DNA of 56,877 nt from positions 1-56,877 of the forward strand of contig JANQEJ010000056.1 of assembly GCA_028278425.1 (NCBI GenBank), given 5' to 3'. Below the pieces are notes generated by a model, which saw nothing but the letters and a program-made list of their open reading frames with translations, did no database searches and was not told where the DNA came from. This document shows, one piece after another, positions 38,820 through 49,200 of the stretch. The position numbers were made by a program, and so were the translations under genes. The stretch's first letter is position 1. Every line of letters starts with the position of its first letter. The DNA comes from Planctomycetota bacterium. GTDB taxonomy: Bacteria; Planctomycetota; UBA1135; GCA-002686595.

Positions 38820-41639
38820 GTGAGTCCACTGCCGAACGCACGACCCGATCCGATGCCCGACTCCATGTCCGACGTCCTCCTGACCCACGCGGCGGGGCTG
38901 CGCGCCCTGGTGCGCGGACTGCTCGCCGACGAGCACGCCGCGGAGGACGTTCTGCAGGAGACCTGGGTGGCGGCGATCGAGCACGGTCCCGCGACCACGG
39001 CGCCGATGGGCGGCTGGCTGCGGCGGGTGGCGCGGAACCTCGCGCTGAAGAAGCGGCGCGGGGACGGGCGGAGGGTCGCGCGCGAGCGCGGCGCTTCGCG
39101 CGGGGAGCGGCTCGCCTCGACCGACGAGGTCCTCGCGGAGCGCGAGTCGCTGCGCAACGTGGTCGACGCGGTCTTCGGGCTCGACGAGCCCTACCAGACC
39201 GCCGTCCTGATGCGCTACTTCCAGAACCGAACCCCGCGCGAGATCGCGGCGCGCCTCGGCGTGCCGGTGGCGACGGTGGACTCTCAACTCCACCGCGCGC
39301 GGGCGAAGCTGCGCGAGCACCTCGACGAGGCGGCCGGAGGGAAGCGGGAGCAGTGGGCTCTCGCCCTGGCGACCGCCACCGGATGGAGCGGCGAGGCCGC
39401 CGTCTCCGCGGGTCCGATCGGAGGTCTATCGATGCAGTGGAAGCTCTTGGCAGGCGCGGCCTCGGTCGCGGCGGTGGCGGCGGGCGCAACGGCGTGGAGC
39501 GGCGCGGACGACGGCGAGGAGTCCCTCGCGACGGCGCGGACGGCGGAGGCGCAGGAGCTGCGTGCGATCGGCTACGTAGACGCGCCACAAGCACCCGCCG
39601 GCGACGACGGCGCGGCGAACGGCTCCACGCGGGTTCCGGTGAAGGCCGACCCCACGGCCGAGGTCGTTCGGGCGACGAGCGAGTCGACGCCGCGCTTCGA
39701 CTACGTGCTCGAGGGCCTCGTCGTCGACGGCGACGACCTGCCCGCCCACGGCGCGCGCTTCTACCTCGCGCCGGAGGGCCAGCCGCTCAACTTCGTGCAG
39801 GCGACCGGCGGCGACGGCTCGTTCCGCGTCGCGTGGAAGGGAAAGGCGCCGCGGATGAGCGCGGTGGTCTACGCCGGGGTCACGCCCTGGGGCGCGAACG
39901 TGCTGAAGCGGGTCGAGTTCGAAGCGGGGACGAACCAGCTTCGCCTCGCGCTCCACTCCGAAGTCGTGAAGCGCATGCGCCGGAACAAGGAGACGCTCGT
40001 CCGCTCGTTCTCCGACGACGACTCCGAGGAGACGAGGAAGGCCAAGGTCGAGATGGAGCTCGTCGAGCGCATGATGGCCGCGGCCCGCACGCAGGCGCCT
40101 CCGCACGGCGAAAAGATCCGCCTGCTGGAAGGCCCCTTCGGCGCCCGCTTCCGCTGGCCGACGCCGCAGGCGCTGGAGCGGCAGAACGCGGCGATGGGCT
40201 ACTTCGGCCCCGACGTTGCCGTGCGCGCGACCGAGGTTCGACGCGCGGCGGACCGGGAGCGGCAGTTCGAGCTCGACCTGCGGCGCAAGGAGATGGAGCT
40301 GAAGCAGCGCCAGCGCGACGAGGAGCTTCGGGACATGGAGATCGCGGAGAAGAAGCGCCGCGCGGAGGCGCAGGTGGAACCGATCGTGCTCCGCGGAACC
40401 GTTCACGGCGCCTCGGGCGAGCCCGCGGGCGGCGCGCAGGTGCGCCTCGTCGACGCGGAGTCCGGGAAGCCGGCGACGTCGGATCGGGTCGAACGGGACG
40501 GGAGCTTCGAGCTCAAGACGTGGCGGACCGGCAAGTTCGAGCTCCGCGCCGGCGGCGGCGACTTCGGCCTCGCCGCGAAGGCGCTCACCGTGACCGAGGA
40601 GGACCGCGGGCGCGAGATCGTCTGGGAGCCGCTGCTCGACCGCGGCCGCGAGATCGCCGGCGCCGTCGTCGACGAGGCCGGCCGGCCGCTCGCGGAGTAC
40701 GTCGTCGAGCTCGAGGGCTCGGACGGCTGGGGCGACGTGACGGTCGCGCGCGACGGGCGTTTCGCGATCCCGAACGTGCCGGGCGGCGGGCGGCTGCTCC
40801 TCTTCACGCCCGGGCACGCGAGCCCGTTCCCCGTGCACGTCGTGGACGGCGTGATCCCGGACACCGGCCCGATCGAGATCGAGATTCCGGCGGCGGCGCT
40901 CGCGACCGGCGCGGTCGAAGTCCTTCCGCCCGAGGCGATGACCGAGAGCGATCCGCTCGACGTGCGCCTCTGGCACGAGGCGAGCGGCCGCGGCGTCTGG
41001 ATGCGGTGGAGCGAGGAGCACGGCGCCTTCCGGCTCGACGGCGTTCCCGTCGGGACCTACCGCGCGGTCGCCGGCTCGCTCGGCCGCGGCTACGCCGACC
41101 TCGGCGCCTTCGAGGTCGTGCCGGGGAAGACCACCTCGCTCGGCGCCGTCGCGACGCCCGCCCTGGGAAGCGTCGCGTGGGGCACCGCCGACGACGGCCC
41201 CTCGGAAGGGGCGGTGTGGATGCTGCTGCGCCGCGGCGACGCGGTCGACCACGTCGTCGACGAGGGCGTGCTGCTCGAGCCGTTCACCGATCCGTTGCCC
41301 TCGGGCGATTACCTCCTCGCGATCGAGGGCGTCGACTTCGCCGTTCCGGCGGTCCCGTTCGACGTGCGCTCCGGCGAGGAGACGCGCGTCGACCCGGCGC
41401 TGGCGGCGCATCGTGAGGTCGTGATCCATGTGCGGACCGAGCTCGAAGAGACGCCGCGCCTCACGCTGTTCACGGAAGACGGTGAGCGCGTGCACACGAG
41501 CCTGTTCGAGGGCGCGCTGCGTTTGCACCTGCCGGTGGGGAGCTACAGGGCCGTCGCCGAAGCCGGATCCGGCCACGCCGAGCTGAGCTTCGTCGTCGCA
41601 GGCGAGGACTCGGTACAGGTCGAGATCGAGTTGGAGTAG
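38820..41639 (+). CDS. ECF sigma factor fused to transmembrane helix and carboxypeptidase-regulatory-like beta domains
   Basis: Encodes 939 residues in one frame. Residues ~15-180 are a complete sigma factor (region 2 LLADEHAAEDVLQETWVAAIE, region 4 PYQTAVLMRYFQNRTPREIAARLGVPVATV). At ~205-228 a membrane helix begins with MQWKLLAGAASVAAVAAG, which looks like an internal start but has no stop before it. Beyond is a Cna-B/CarboxypepD_reg-like domain, a charged coiled coil (RRAADRERQFELDLRRKEMELKQ split here as RRKEMELKQRQRDEELRD), and more regulatory-like domains to the end. GTG 38820 is chosen because of the ribosome site GGGGAGGG; ATG 38853 is an alternative. Confidence 0.85.
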   Translation: MSPLPNARPDPMPDSMSDVLLTHAAGLRALVRGLLADEHAAEDVLQETWVAAIEHGPATTAPMGGWLRRVARNLALKKRRGDGRRVARERGASRGERLASTDEVLAERESLRNVVDAVFGLDEPYQTAVLMRYFQNRTPREIAARLGVPVATVDSQLHRARAKLREHLDEAAGGKREQWALALATATGWSGEAAVSAGPIGGLSMQWKLLAGAASVAAVAAGATAWSGADDGEESLATARTAEAQELRAIGYVDAPQAPAGDDGAANGSTRVPVKADPTAEVVRATSESTPRFDYVLEGLVVDGDDLPAHGARFYLAPEGQPLNFVQATGGDGSFRVAWKGKAPRMSAVVYAGVTPWGANVLKRVEFEAGTNQLRLALHSEVVKRMRRNKETLVRSFSDDDSEETRKAKVEMELVERMMAAARTQAPPHGEKIRLLEGPFGARFRWPTPQALERQNAAMGYFGPDVAVRATEVRRAADRERQFELDLRRKEMELKQRQRDEELRDMEIAEKKRRAEAQVEPIVLRGTVHGASGEPAGGAQVRLVDAESGKPATSDRVERDGSFELKTWRTGKFELRAGGGDFGLAAKALTVTEEDRGREIVWEPLLDRGREIAGAVVDEAGRPLAEYVVELEGSDGWGDVTVARDGRFAIPNVPGGGRLLLFTPGHASPFPVHVVDGVIPDTGPIEIEIPAAALATGAVEVLPPEAMTESDPLDVRLWHEASGRGVWMRWSEEHGAFRLDGVPVGTYRAVAGSLGRGYADLGAFEVVPGKTTSLGAVATPALGSVAWGTADDGPSEGAVWMLLRRGDAVDHVVDEGVLLEPFTDPLPSGDYLLAIEGVDFAVPAVPFDVRSGEETRVDPALAAHREVVIHVRTELEETPRLTLFTEDGERVHTSLFEGALRLHLPVGSYRAVAEAGSGHAELSFVVAGEDSVQVEIELE

Positions 41640-42192
41640 GGGGGCTCCAGGATCGCGACGCGGCGCGAGCGTCGTTGGCCCGCCCTCGAGCAGGCGGTCG
41701 GGTGCGAGCTCTAGGTCGGCGACGAGGACCCCGTCCGGGTGGCGCTCGAGCTCGAATAGCCGGGAATCACCCGGGGCGGCCTCGCGCTTTGCTCAGCTTG
41801 AAGGCAGCTTCGCTGGATCTCCCGCGCGCCAGTGAGAGGACGCCGAGACGCCAGACCCTGCGGGGCCGCTGTATCGGATCCGGCCGCGGCGGCCGGCCGC
41901 GAAGAGTCTCTCGGGAATCCGTCTCCAAGATGCCCTGCTCGAAGAGCAGGAGCTCGGACCAGTTTCCGCCGAGTCGCGGCGCTCCAGTCTTGGCGCCGGG
42001 CAGGTGATAGCGGCGCACGATCTCGACCGCGGACTTCATGCGGAAGAGCGTAGCGGGGAGCCGCGGGAACCACGCTGGGCTATAGGGCGTATCCGGGCGC
42101 CGACTCCGCGCGGGATACGCACATGACCCCATGGCGACTACCCCTCCTTGCTCACCGTGACGGCGGGCCCGCACCGCTACGCTCGGCGCGTG
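41640..42192. other. Gene-free stretch with a decayed fragment
   Basis: This 553-bp gap has no convincing gene. At 41715-41759 a short open stretch (VGDEDPVRVALELE then stop) repeats the ending of the preceding gene (VAGEDSVQVEIELE then stop) directly after an in-frame TAG, suggesting a decayed partial copy. A minus-strand frame from 42039 lacks a ribosome site and recognisable motifs and was not called. No tRNA or obvious hairpin terminator was seen. Confidence 0.5.
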
Positions 42193-43218
42193 ATGCGCAA
42201 TGGACGACAAGTCGCGCCGGCCCGCATCGATCACCTCCTGGCTTGCCTGGACGGCTCGCCGGTCGGCGAGGCCGCACTGCGGTATGCGCTCTGGCTCGCA
42301 CAGGCCTGCGAGGCCCGCGTCAGCCTGATCTGCGTCCAGGAACCGGTGCACCACGGCGATCGCCACCAGCCGACCGATCCGCTCGAGTGGGAGATCGAGC
42401 GGGTAGAGGCGGGCGAATACCTCGCGCGACGCCGGGAGGAGGCCGAAGCGCTCGGCCTTCGCGTTGAGACGGCTCTACTCGAGGGCGTCGCCGCCGAGCA
42501 GATCCTGCGCTTCGCGCGGGAACAGGACGTCGACCTCATCGCGCTGGCGAGCCACGGCGAGAAGGGCATTACCGACTGGAGCCTCTCAGGTACGGCCGCC
42601 AAGGTCATCGCGCGCGCCAACTCCTCCGTCCTCTTCGTCCCCGCGGCATGGCCTTCCAAGTGCGCTCGGCGCGAGCCGGGGTACCGGCGCATTCTGGTCC
42701 CCCTCGACGGATCACCGCGTGCCGAGTGCGTGCTCGGTCCGCTGACGAAGCTGGCCAAGGCTCACGAGGCCACGTTGATCCTGGCGCATGCCGTTCCCGC
42801 TCCCGAGCTGACGCCTGCCGCGCCGCCGACGCGTCCGGAGCTTGAGCTGGTCCGCCAGCTCGCCGGACGGAACCAGCGGGTGGCGGAGCGGTACCTGGAA
42901 CGGATTCGGGCCCGACTGGCCGCGGAGGGGCTCGAGGTGCACACGCTCGTCGAGCACGACGGCGACGCACGTGAGGCGCTTTGCAACATGGTGCGGTCCC
43001 AGGACGTGGATCTCGTCGTCCTCTCCGCGCATGGCACGACGGGGGACCGGAGCTCGAGCTACGGGAACGTCACGCGTCACCTGATCTTCCACGCCCGTGC
43101 GCCGCTCCTCATCGTCCGGGATGCTCCCGTACGCGACGCCGGCCTTCGCGAAACGGCGGAGAAGCGCCCCGTTGCGCTGCCCTTGACCGGCGGATCGTCT
43201 GGGACCGGCGGACGCTAG
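42193..43218 (+). CDS. Tandem universal stress protein (UspA-like, two domains)
   Basis: Encodes 341 residues: two UspA-type nucleotide-binding domains in a row, about residues 10-155 and 165-325. Each has the entry strand (LLACLDGSP; ILVPLDGSPRAE) and the late glycine loop (ALASHGEKGITDWSLSG; VLSAHGTTGDRSSSYGN) that binds ATP in many Usp proteins. Start ATG 42193; a GTG lies just before. The giant glucan synthase gene begins 4 bases after its stop, so the two are translationally linked, tying this regulator or chaperone to envelope-glucan stress response. Confidence 0.9.
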   Translation: MRNGRQVAPARIDHLLACLDGSPVGEAALRYALWLAQACEARVSLICVQEPVHHGDRHQPTDPLEWEIERVEAGEYLARRREEAEALGLRVETALLEGVAAEQILRFAREQDVDLIALASHGEKGITDWSLSGTAAKVIARANSSVLFVPAAWPSKCARREPGYRRILVPLDGSPRAECVLGPLTKLAKAHEATLILAHAVPAPELTPAAPPTRPELELVRQLAGRNQRVAERYLERIRARLAAEGLEVHTLVEHDGDAREALCNMVRSQDVDLVVLSAHGTTGDRSSSYGNVTRHLIFHARAPLLIVRDAPVRDAGLRETAEKRPVALPLTGGSSGTGGR

Positions 43219-43222
43219 CCGA

Positions 43223-46200
43223 ATGGACAGCTCGCCCCAGGCTCCGCCCGCGCTGCGGCGGATCGCCGCCGTGGAGTCCTACCTGGGCCGGGCGAGGGAG
43301 CTGTTCGCGTCGCGTCGACGTGAGATCTTCGGGCACTCCCGGGCCGCGGAGTGGTTCCTGGACAACTACTTCCTGGTGCGGAAGGCCGTGCGGCAGGTTC
43401 GTCACGACATGCCGAGGAGCTTCCTGCGGGAGCTGCCGGCGGCCGCCTCCGGGGACCTAGCCGGCCTGCCACGGGTCCACGGGCTGGCGCAGTCGATCCT
43501 GGGGGAGACGGGCTTGCTCCCCGACCGGGGTGCCATCGAGTCGCTGGTCGAGACCCATCCCGACGCTCCGTCCCAGACGATGGCCGAGCTCTGGGCGCTG
43601 CCCGCGTTCCTCCGGCTCGGCGTGATCGAGGAGCTCGCGGGCGCCGTGGCGCGGATCTTCCCCGAGGACAAGAGCCCGCTCCAGGCCGTGGCTCCGCCTG
43701 GATCGATGGACGACGACGACGTCGTCGCCTCCGCGGTGTGCACGCTGCGCGAGTTCGACGGGATCGACTGGAGAGCGGTCTTCCGCCATTGCTCGCTGGT
43801 CGAGCGCGTGCTCGAGCGCGACCCGGCGCGCGTCTACCGCCGGATGGATTTCGCGACGCAGGACCGCTGCCGCAAGGCCGTCGAGCGAATCGCGCGGCGC
43901 ACGGGCCGCGGCGAGCTCGAGCTGGCGCACGAGGCCGTCGCCATGTCGCACCGCTTCGTGGCGAAGCCCGGGCCGCGGTCGCACGTGGGATACTTCCTGA
44001 TCGACGACGGAGTCCGCGAGCTGGAACGCGCGGTCGGATACCGGCCTGCGCTACCCGAGGGCTGTCGCAGGTTCCTTCTCGCCCGCCCGACCGCGACGCT
44101 CCTCGGCGGAATCGCCGTCGCGACGACCGGTGCCATGGTTCCGCCCGCCTGGTATCTGGCGGCGCAGGGCGCAAGCGCGGGGCTCTGGCTCGCCGGCATG
44201 GCGCTCGCGCTGCTGCCCGCTTCGACACTGGGCGTCACCGTCGTGCACTGGTTCCTGACCCACGTGTTGCCGCCCCGCGTGCTTCCCAAGATGAGCTTCG
44301 GCGGCGGCATCCCGTCGGACTGCAAGACCGCCGTCGTCGTTCCGTGCCTCCTGGGCAGCGCCGGGGAGGTGCAGGACCTCGTGCGCCAGCTCGAGCTCCA
44401 CTACCTGCGCAATCCGGATCCGTCCCTTCGCTTCGCCCTCCTAACCGACTACGTGGACGCGCCGGAGAAGCGCATGCCGGGGGACGAGGCGCTGCTCCAC
44501 CGGGCGGAGGCGGGCGTTCGTCTGCTCAACCGGAAGTACGGGCGCTCGGGCAAGGGCCCGTTCCACCTGCTCCACCGCGAGCGGCGCTGGAACGCGTCGG
44601 AAGGGGTCTGGATGGGTTGGGAGCGCAAGCGCGGCAAGCTGGAAGAGCTCAACGCATTCCTGCTCGGCGAGGCGGACGGGACGGCCTTCTCGCGGCGAGT
44701 GGGGAACGAGCGAGCGCTCGAGGGGGTGTCTTACGTCATCACGCTGGACGCGGGGACGGTGCTGCCGCGCGGCGCGGCGGCCCGGCTGGTGGGAACGCTC
44801 GCCCACCCCTTGAATCGGGCCGAGAGCGGGCCGGCAGGCGGCGTCGCGCGCGGGTACACGGTGGTCCAGCCCCGGGTCGAGATCGCCCCGATGTGCGCGA
44901 ACCGGTCGTGGTTCGCCAGGCTCTTCGCCGGCGACGGCGCCATCGACATCTACTCGCGCGCGGTCTCCGACGTCTATCAGGACCTCTGCGGGCAGGGCAT
45001 CTACGTCGGCAAGGGCATCTACGACCTCGAGGCGTTCCACACCGTCCTGACGGGCAGGGTGCCCGAGAACGCCCTGGTCAGTCACGACCACTTCGAGGGC
45101 CTGCACGGCCGGGTCGCGCTGGCGACCGACGTCCTCCTGTTCGAGGACTACCCGGCGCAGTACCTCGCCTACACGCGGCGGATGCACCGCTGGATGCGCG
45201 GCGATTGGCAACTTCTTCCCTGGCTGCGCTCGCGCGTTCGCGACGCATCGGGACGCCGCGTCTCGAACGCGATCCCGCCCTTCGGCCGCTGGGTCCTCTT
45301 CGACAACCTCCGCCGCAGCCTGCTCACCCCCGTGTTGATTCTCCTTCTGGCGGCGGGCTGGATCTGGCTGCCCGGCCATCCGCTGGTCTGGACCCTCGCC
45401 GCGCTGCTCGCACCGGCCGGCCACGTGTTCACCGGTCTCGTCACGAGCGTGATCCGCGGCGCGCGGCGAACACGGATCCGACCCTGGGCGGCGGGCGCCA
45501 CGAAGAGCGTTCGCGAGAACGGGGGACGCTGGCTGCTTTACGTGGTCTTCCTCGGTCACGAGGCGTTCGTGGTCCTGGACGCCGTGATCCGCACGTTGGT
45601 ACGGCTCTGCTTCTCACGCCGGCGGCTGCTCGAGTGGCGAACCGCGGAGCACACGGCGCAGCTCCTGACTCAGCGCGGACCACACGCCCTCGTGTGGAGC
45701 GAGATGATCGCCAGCCCGGTCCTCGCCCTCGCGCTGGGGGCCGGAGTCCTGGCGGTCCACCCCGCCGCCCTTCCGTATGCCGCGCCGCTCCTCCTGCTCT
45801 GGCTGTTGGCGCCGGAGATCGCGCGCCGCATCAGCTTGCGGCTCGTCCGGCAGACCGACGTCCTCGACCCGCGCGAACGCGCCTTCCTGCGCCTCCTGGC
45901 GCGTCGGACCTGGTTTTTCTTCGAGAGCTTCGTCGGTCCGGAGGACCAGTGGCTGCCACCGGACAACTACCAGGAGGAGCCGCTGGGCGAAGTCGCGCAC
46001 CGAACCTCGCCGACCAACATCGGTATGTTCCTGACGTCGACGCTCGCGGCGCACGATTTCGGTTACCTCGGCCTGAGCGAGCTGGCGTTCCGGCTGCGAC
46101 GAACGTTCGAGACCCTGGGTCGCATGGAACGCTACCGCGGGCATCTCTTCAATTGGTACGACACGCGCACGCTCCAGCCCCTCCAGCCACGGTACGTGTC

Positions 46201-49200
46201 CACCGTCGACAGCGGGAACCTCGCCGCGTCGCTGCTCGTCGTCGAGTACGGTTGCGCGTCCGCGGCGGCGCGCGGAGCGGTTCTCGACGGGCGACGCTGG
46301 GACGGTCTGGCCGACGCCGTCGAGCTGCTCAACCGCGCGGTTCTCGACGTACAGGACGCCGACCCGAGCTTCCGCTGCGAGACCCTCCTCGTCGAGATCG
46401 CCGCGCTCCGGGGCAGGATCCTCGAAACACGCGACCGGCCGGAAACCTGGTCCTACACGCTGCTCGAGCTCTCCGGGCCCTTCTGTTCGGAGCTTGACCG
46501 CCTGCTGCTCGAGGCCCTCACCACGCGCAAGCGCGGCGCGCATCCGTCCGCGCTGCGCGGGGTGCGGCTGTGGCTCGACCGCCTGCACCGGCAGCTCCAG
46601 GCGATGCGGCGCGACCTCGACGCGTTCGCGCCGTGGCTTGAACTGCTCTCGAAGCCGCCGGCGGCGCTCGTCGGCAACGGCGGGGGGGACGAGGTCGGCT
46701 CCGCCTGGCGGCTCGTCCGCGCGAGTCTCCCGGTGAAGGCGGACGTCGCGAACGTGATCGCCGCCCTCGGCGACGCGCGGCCGGCCTTGGAGCGGCTCGA
46801 GCAAGCCGTAGCGGACGCGCCGCTCGACGAGGAGCGCCTGCGCGAGACCCGCGCGTGGTGCGAGAAGCTGCGCGGCGCGCTCGCGTCCGCCGGGTCGAAG
46901 GCGACCGAGGTGAGGCGCGAGCTGCTCGGGATCGGTGCGGAAGCCGAGAGCGAGGTCCGGGGGATGGACTTCGGCCTGCTGTACGACCGTTCCCGCCACC
47001 TGTTCCACATCGGCTTCAACGCTACCGAGGGTGAGCCGGATGCCAACCACTACGACCTGCTGGCGTCCGAAGCCCGCATCGCGAGCTTCCTCGCCATCGG
47101 CAAGGGCGACGTGCCGGTGAAGCACTGGTTCTTCCTCGGGCGGCCGCTCACGTGCATCCGCGGAAGGACGGCGCTGCTCTCCTGGGGCGCGACCATGTTC
47201 GAGTACCTGATGCCACGCCTTTGGATGGAGAGCGCCGGGCGCACGCTGCTCGACCAGAGCGCGCGCGCTGCGGTGGACGCGCAGATCGACTACGGCAAGC
47301 GTCACCACGCGCCGTGGGGAGTGTCGGAGTCCGGGTTCTTCCTCTTCGACGCCCGGAACAACTACCAGTACCGTTCGTTCGGCGTTCCCGGGCTCGGCCT
47401 GCGGCGCGGCCTCTCCGAGGACCTCGTCGTGGCTCCCTACGCGTCCGCGCTCGCGCTCGAGCTCAGACCGCGGGCGGTGGTGCGGAACCTCCGCCGTCTC
47501 GAAGAGTCCGGTGTCGGTGGGACCTACGGGCTCTACGAGGCCGTCGACTACACGCCGGACCGCGTACCGCGCGGCCGGGGGCTCGCCGTGGTCCGCGCGT
47601 ACATGGCCCACCACCAGGGCATGATCCTCTCCGCGCTCGACAACTTCATGTACGGCGACGCGCTGGTCCGCCGCTTTCACGCGAGCTCGCTCGTGCAGGC
47701 CGCGGAGCTCCTGCTCCACGAGCAGGTGCCGGTCGGCGTCGCGCTGGAGAGGGACGCCGACGGCGCGGCGGAAGAGGCGCCCCTGCCCGTCCCGATGCGG
47801 CGCACGCTCGAACCCTGGACGCCGTCAGGCGACGGCGCCCGCCGCGAGGCGCACCTCCTCTCGAACGGGAGGATGACCGCGACTCTCACGGACGCCAGCG
47901 GCGGCTGGCTTCGCTGGAACGGCCTCGACCTGACGCGACGGTGCACCGATCCGACGCGCGAGGACACGGGCCAGTGGATCTACCTGCGCGACGAGGAGGA
48001 CGGCCGGCTGTGGTCCGCCGGCCGCAACCCGACGGGTAGGAGGGAGGACGGCGAGAGCGCGGTCTTCCACGCGCACATGGTCGAGTACCACCGCCGCGAG
48101 CACGGCATCCTGGCGCGTCTGGAGGTGGCGGTCGCGCCGCGCGCGGACGCCGAGGTTCGCTACGTCACGCTCGTGAACGAGAGCGGGCGCCGCCGGCGCC
48201 TGTCGGTGACGAGCTGCGCCGAACCCGTCCTCGCGCCGCACGCCGACGACCGCCGCCATCCGGCTTTCTCGAAGCTGTTCGTCGAGTCCGAGCTCGTCCC
48301 GGAGGAGGAGGCGCTGCTCTTCCACCGGCGCCTGCGCTCGGACGACGAACGGCCGGTGGTCCTCTTGCATCGCCTGCTCGCGGACGGAAGGCGCGTGAGG
48401 CTCGGTGGGCACGAGACCGACCGCGGACGCTTCCTTGGACGCGGCCGATCCTTCGCGAATCCCGCGGCGCTCGATCCCGGAGCCGCCCTCGGCAACACGA
48501 CCGGCCGCGTCCTGGATCCGGTCATGGCCCTTCGCGGCGTCGCCGACCTGGAACCGTTCGCGACGGCGCGCTTCGCGTTCGTCACCGTCGCGGCCGGCTC
48601 GCGCGCTGGCGTCCTCGAGCTCGCCCGCCGGTTTCGCTCGCTCGGATCGATCGACTGGGTGTTCCGCGACGCCGAGGCCGAGAGCCAGCAGGAGGTCCAG
48701 CAACTCCATCTGAAGCCCGAGCTCCTGCCCGCGGTTCAGCGCCTCGGGTCGGCGTTGCTCTACCCTTGCGCCGCCTTCCGGTGCACGCCGGCCACGATCG
48801 AGCTCAATCGTCTCGGCAAGCCGCGGCTCTGGGGCCACGGGATCTCGGGCGACCACCCGATCGTCTTGCTCCTGCTGGGCGATCCGAAGGACGCGAGCGT
48901 CCTCCCCGAGCTTCTCGATGCGCACACGCTCTGGCGTCGCCGCAACCTGGCCGTGGACATCGTCCTTCTCTTCCTCGGATCGAGCGGCTACGCGGGCGAG
49001 GACGAGGGCCGTGTGCTGCGGTTGATCAGCGAGCGCCGAGCGTCGGATCGCTTGCATCAGCCCGGCGGGATCTTCCTCGTCCACGCGGATCAGGTCCCCC
49101 CCGAAGAGCGCACGCTGCTTCACGCCGCCGCCCGCGTGGTGCTCGACGGCTCGCGCGGCGGCCTTGCGGATCAGGCCGGACGGTTGGGGGGTCAGTCACA

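Noticed and set aside
41767..42039. Minus-strand frame starting MKSAVEIVRRYHLPG
   Set aside because: No ribosome site, no recognisable domain and Arg/Pro-rich tail; kept only as a possible remnant.
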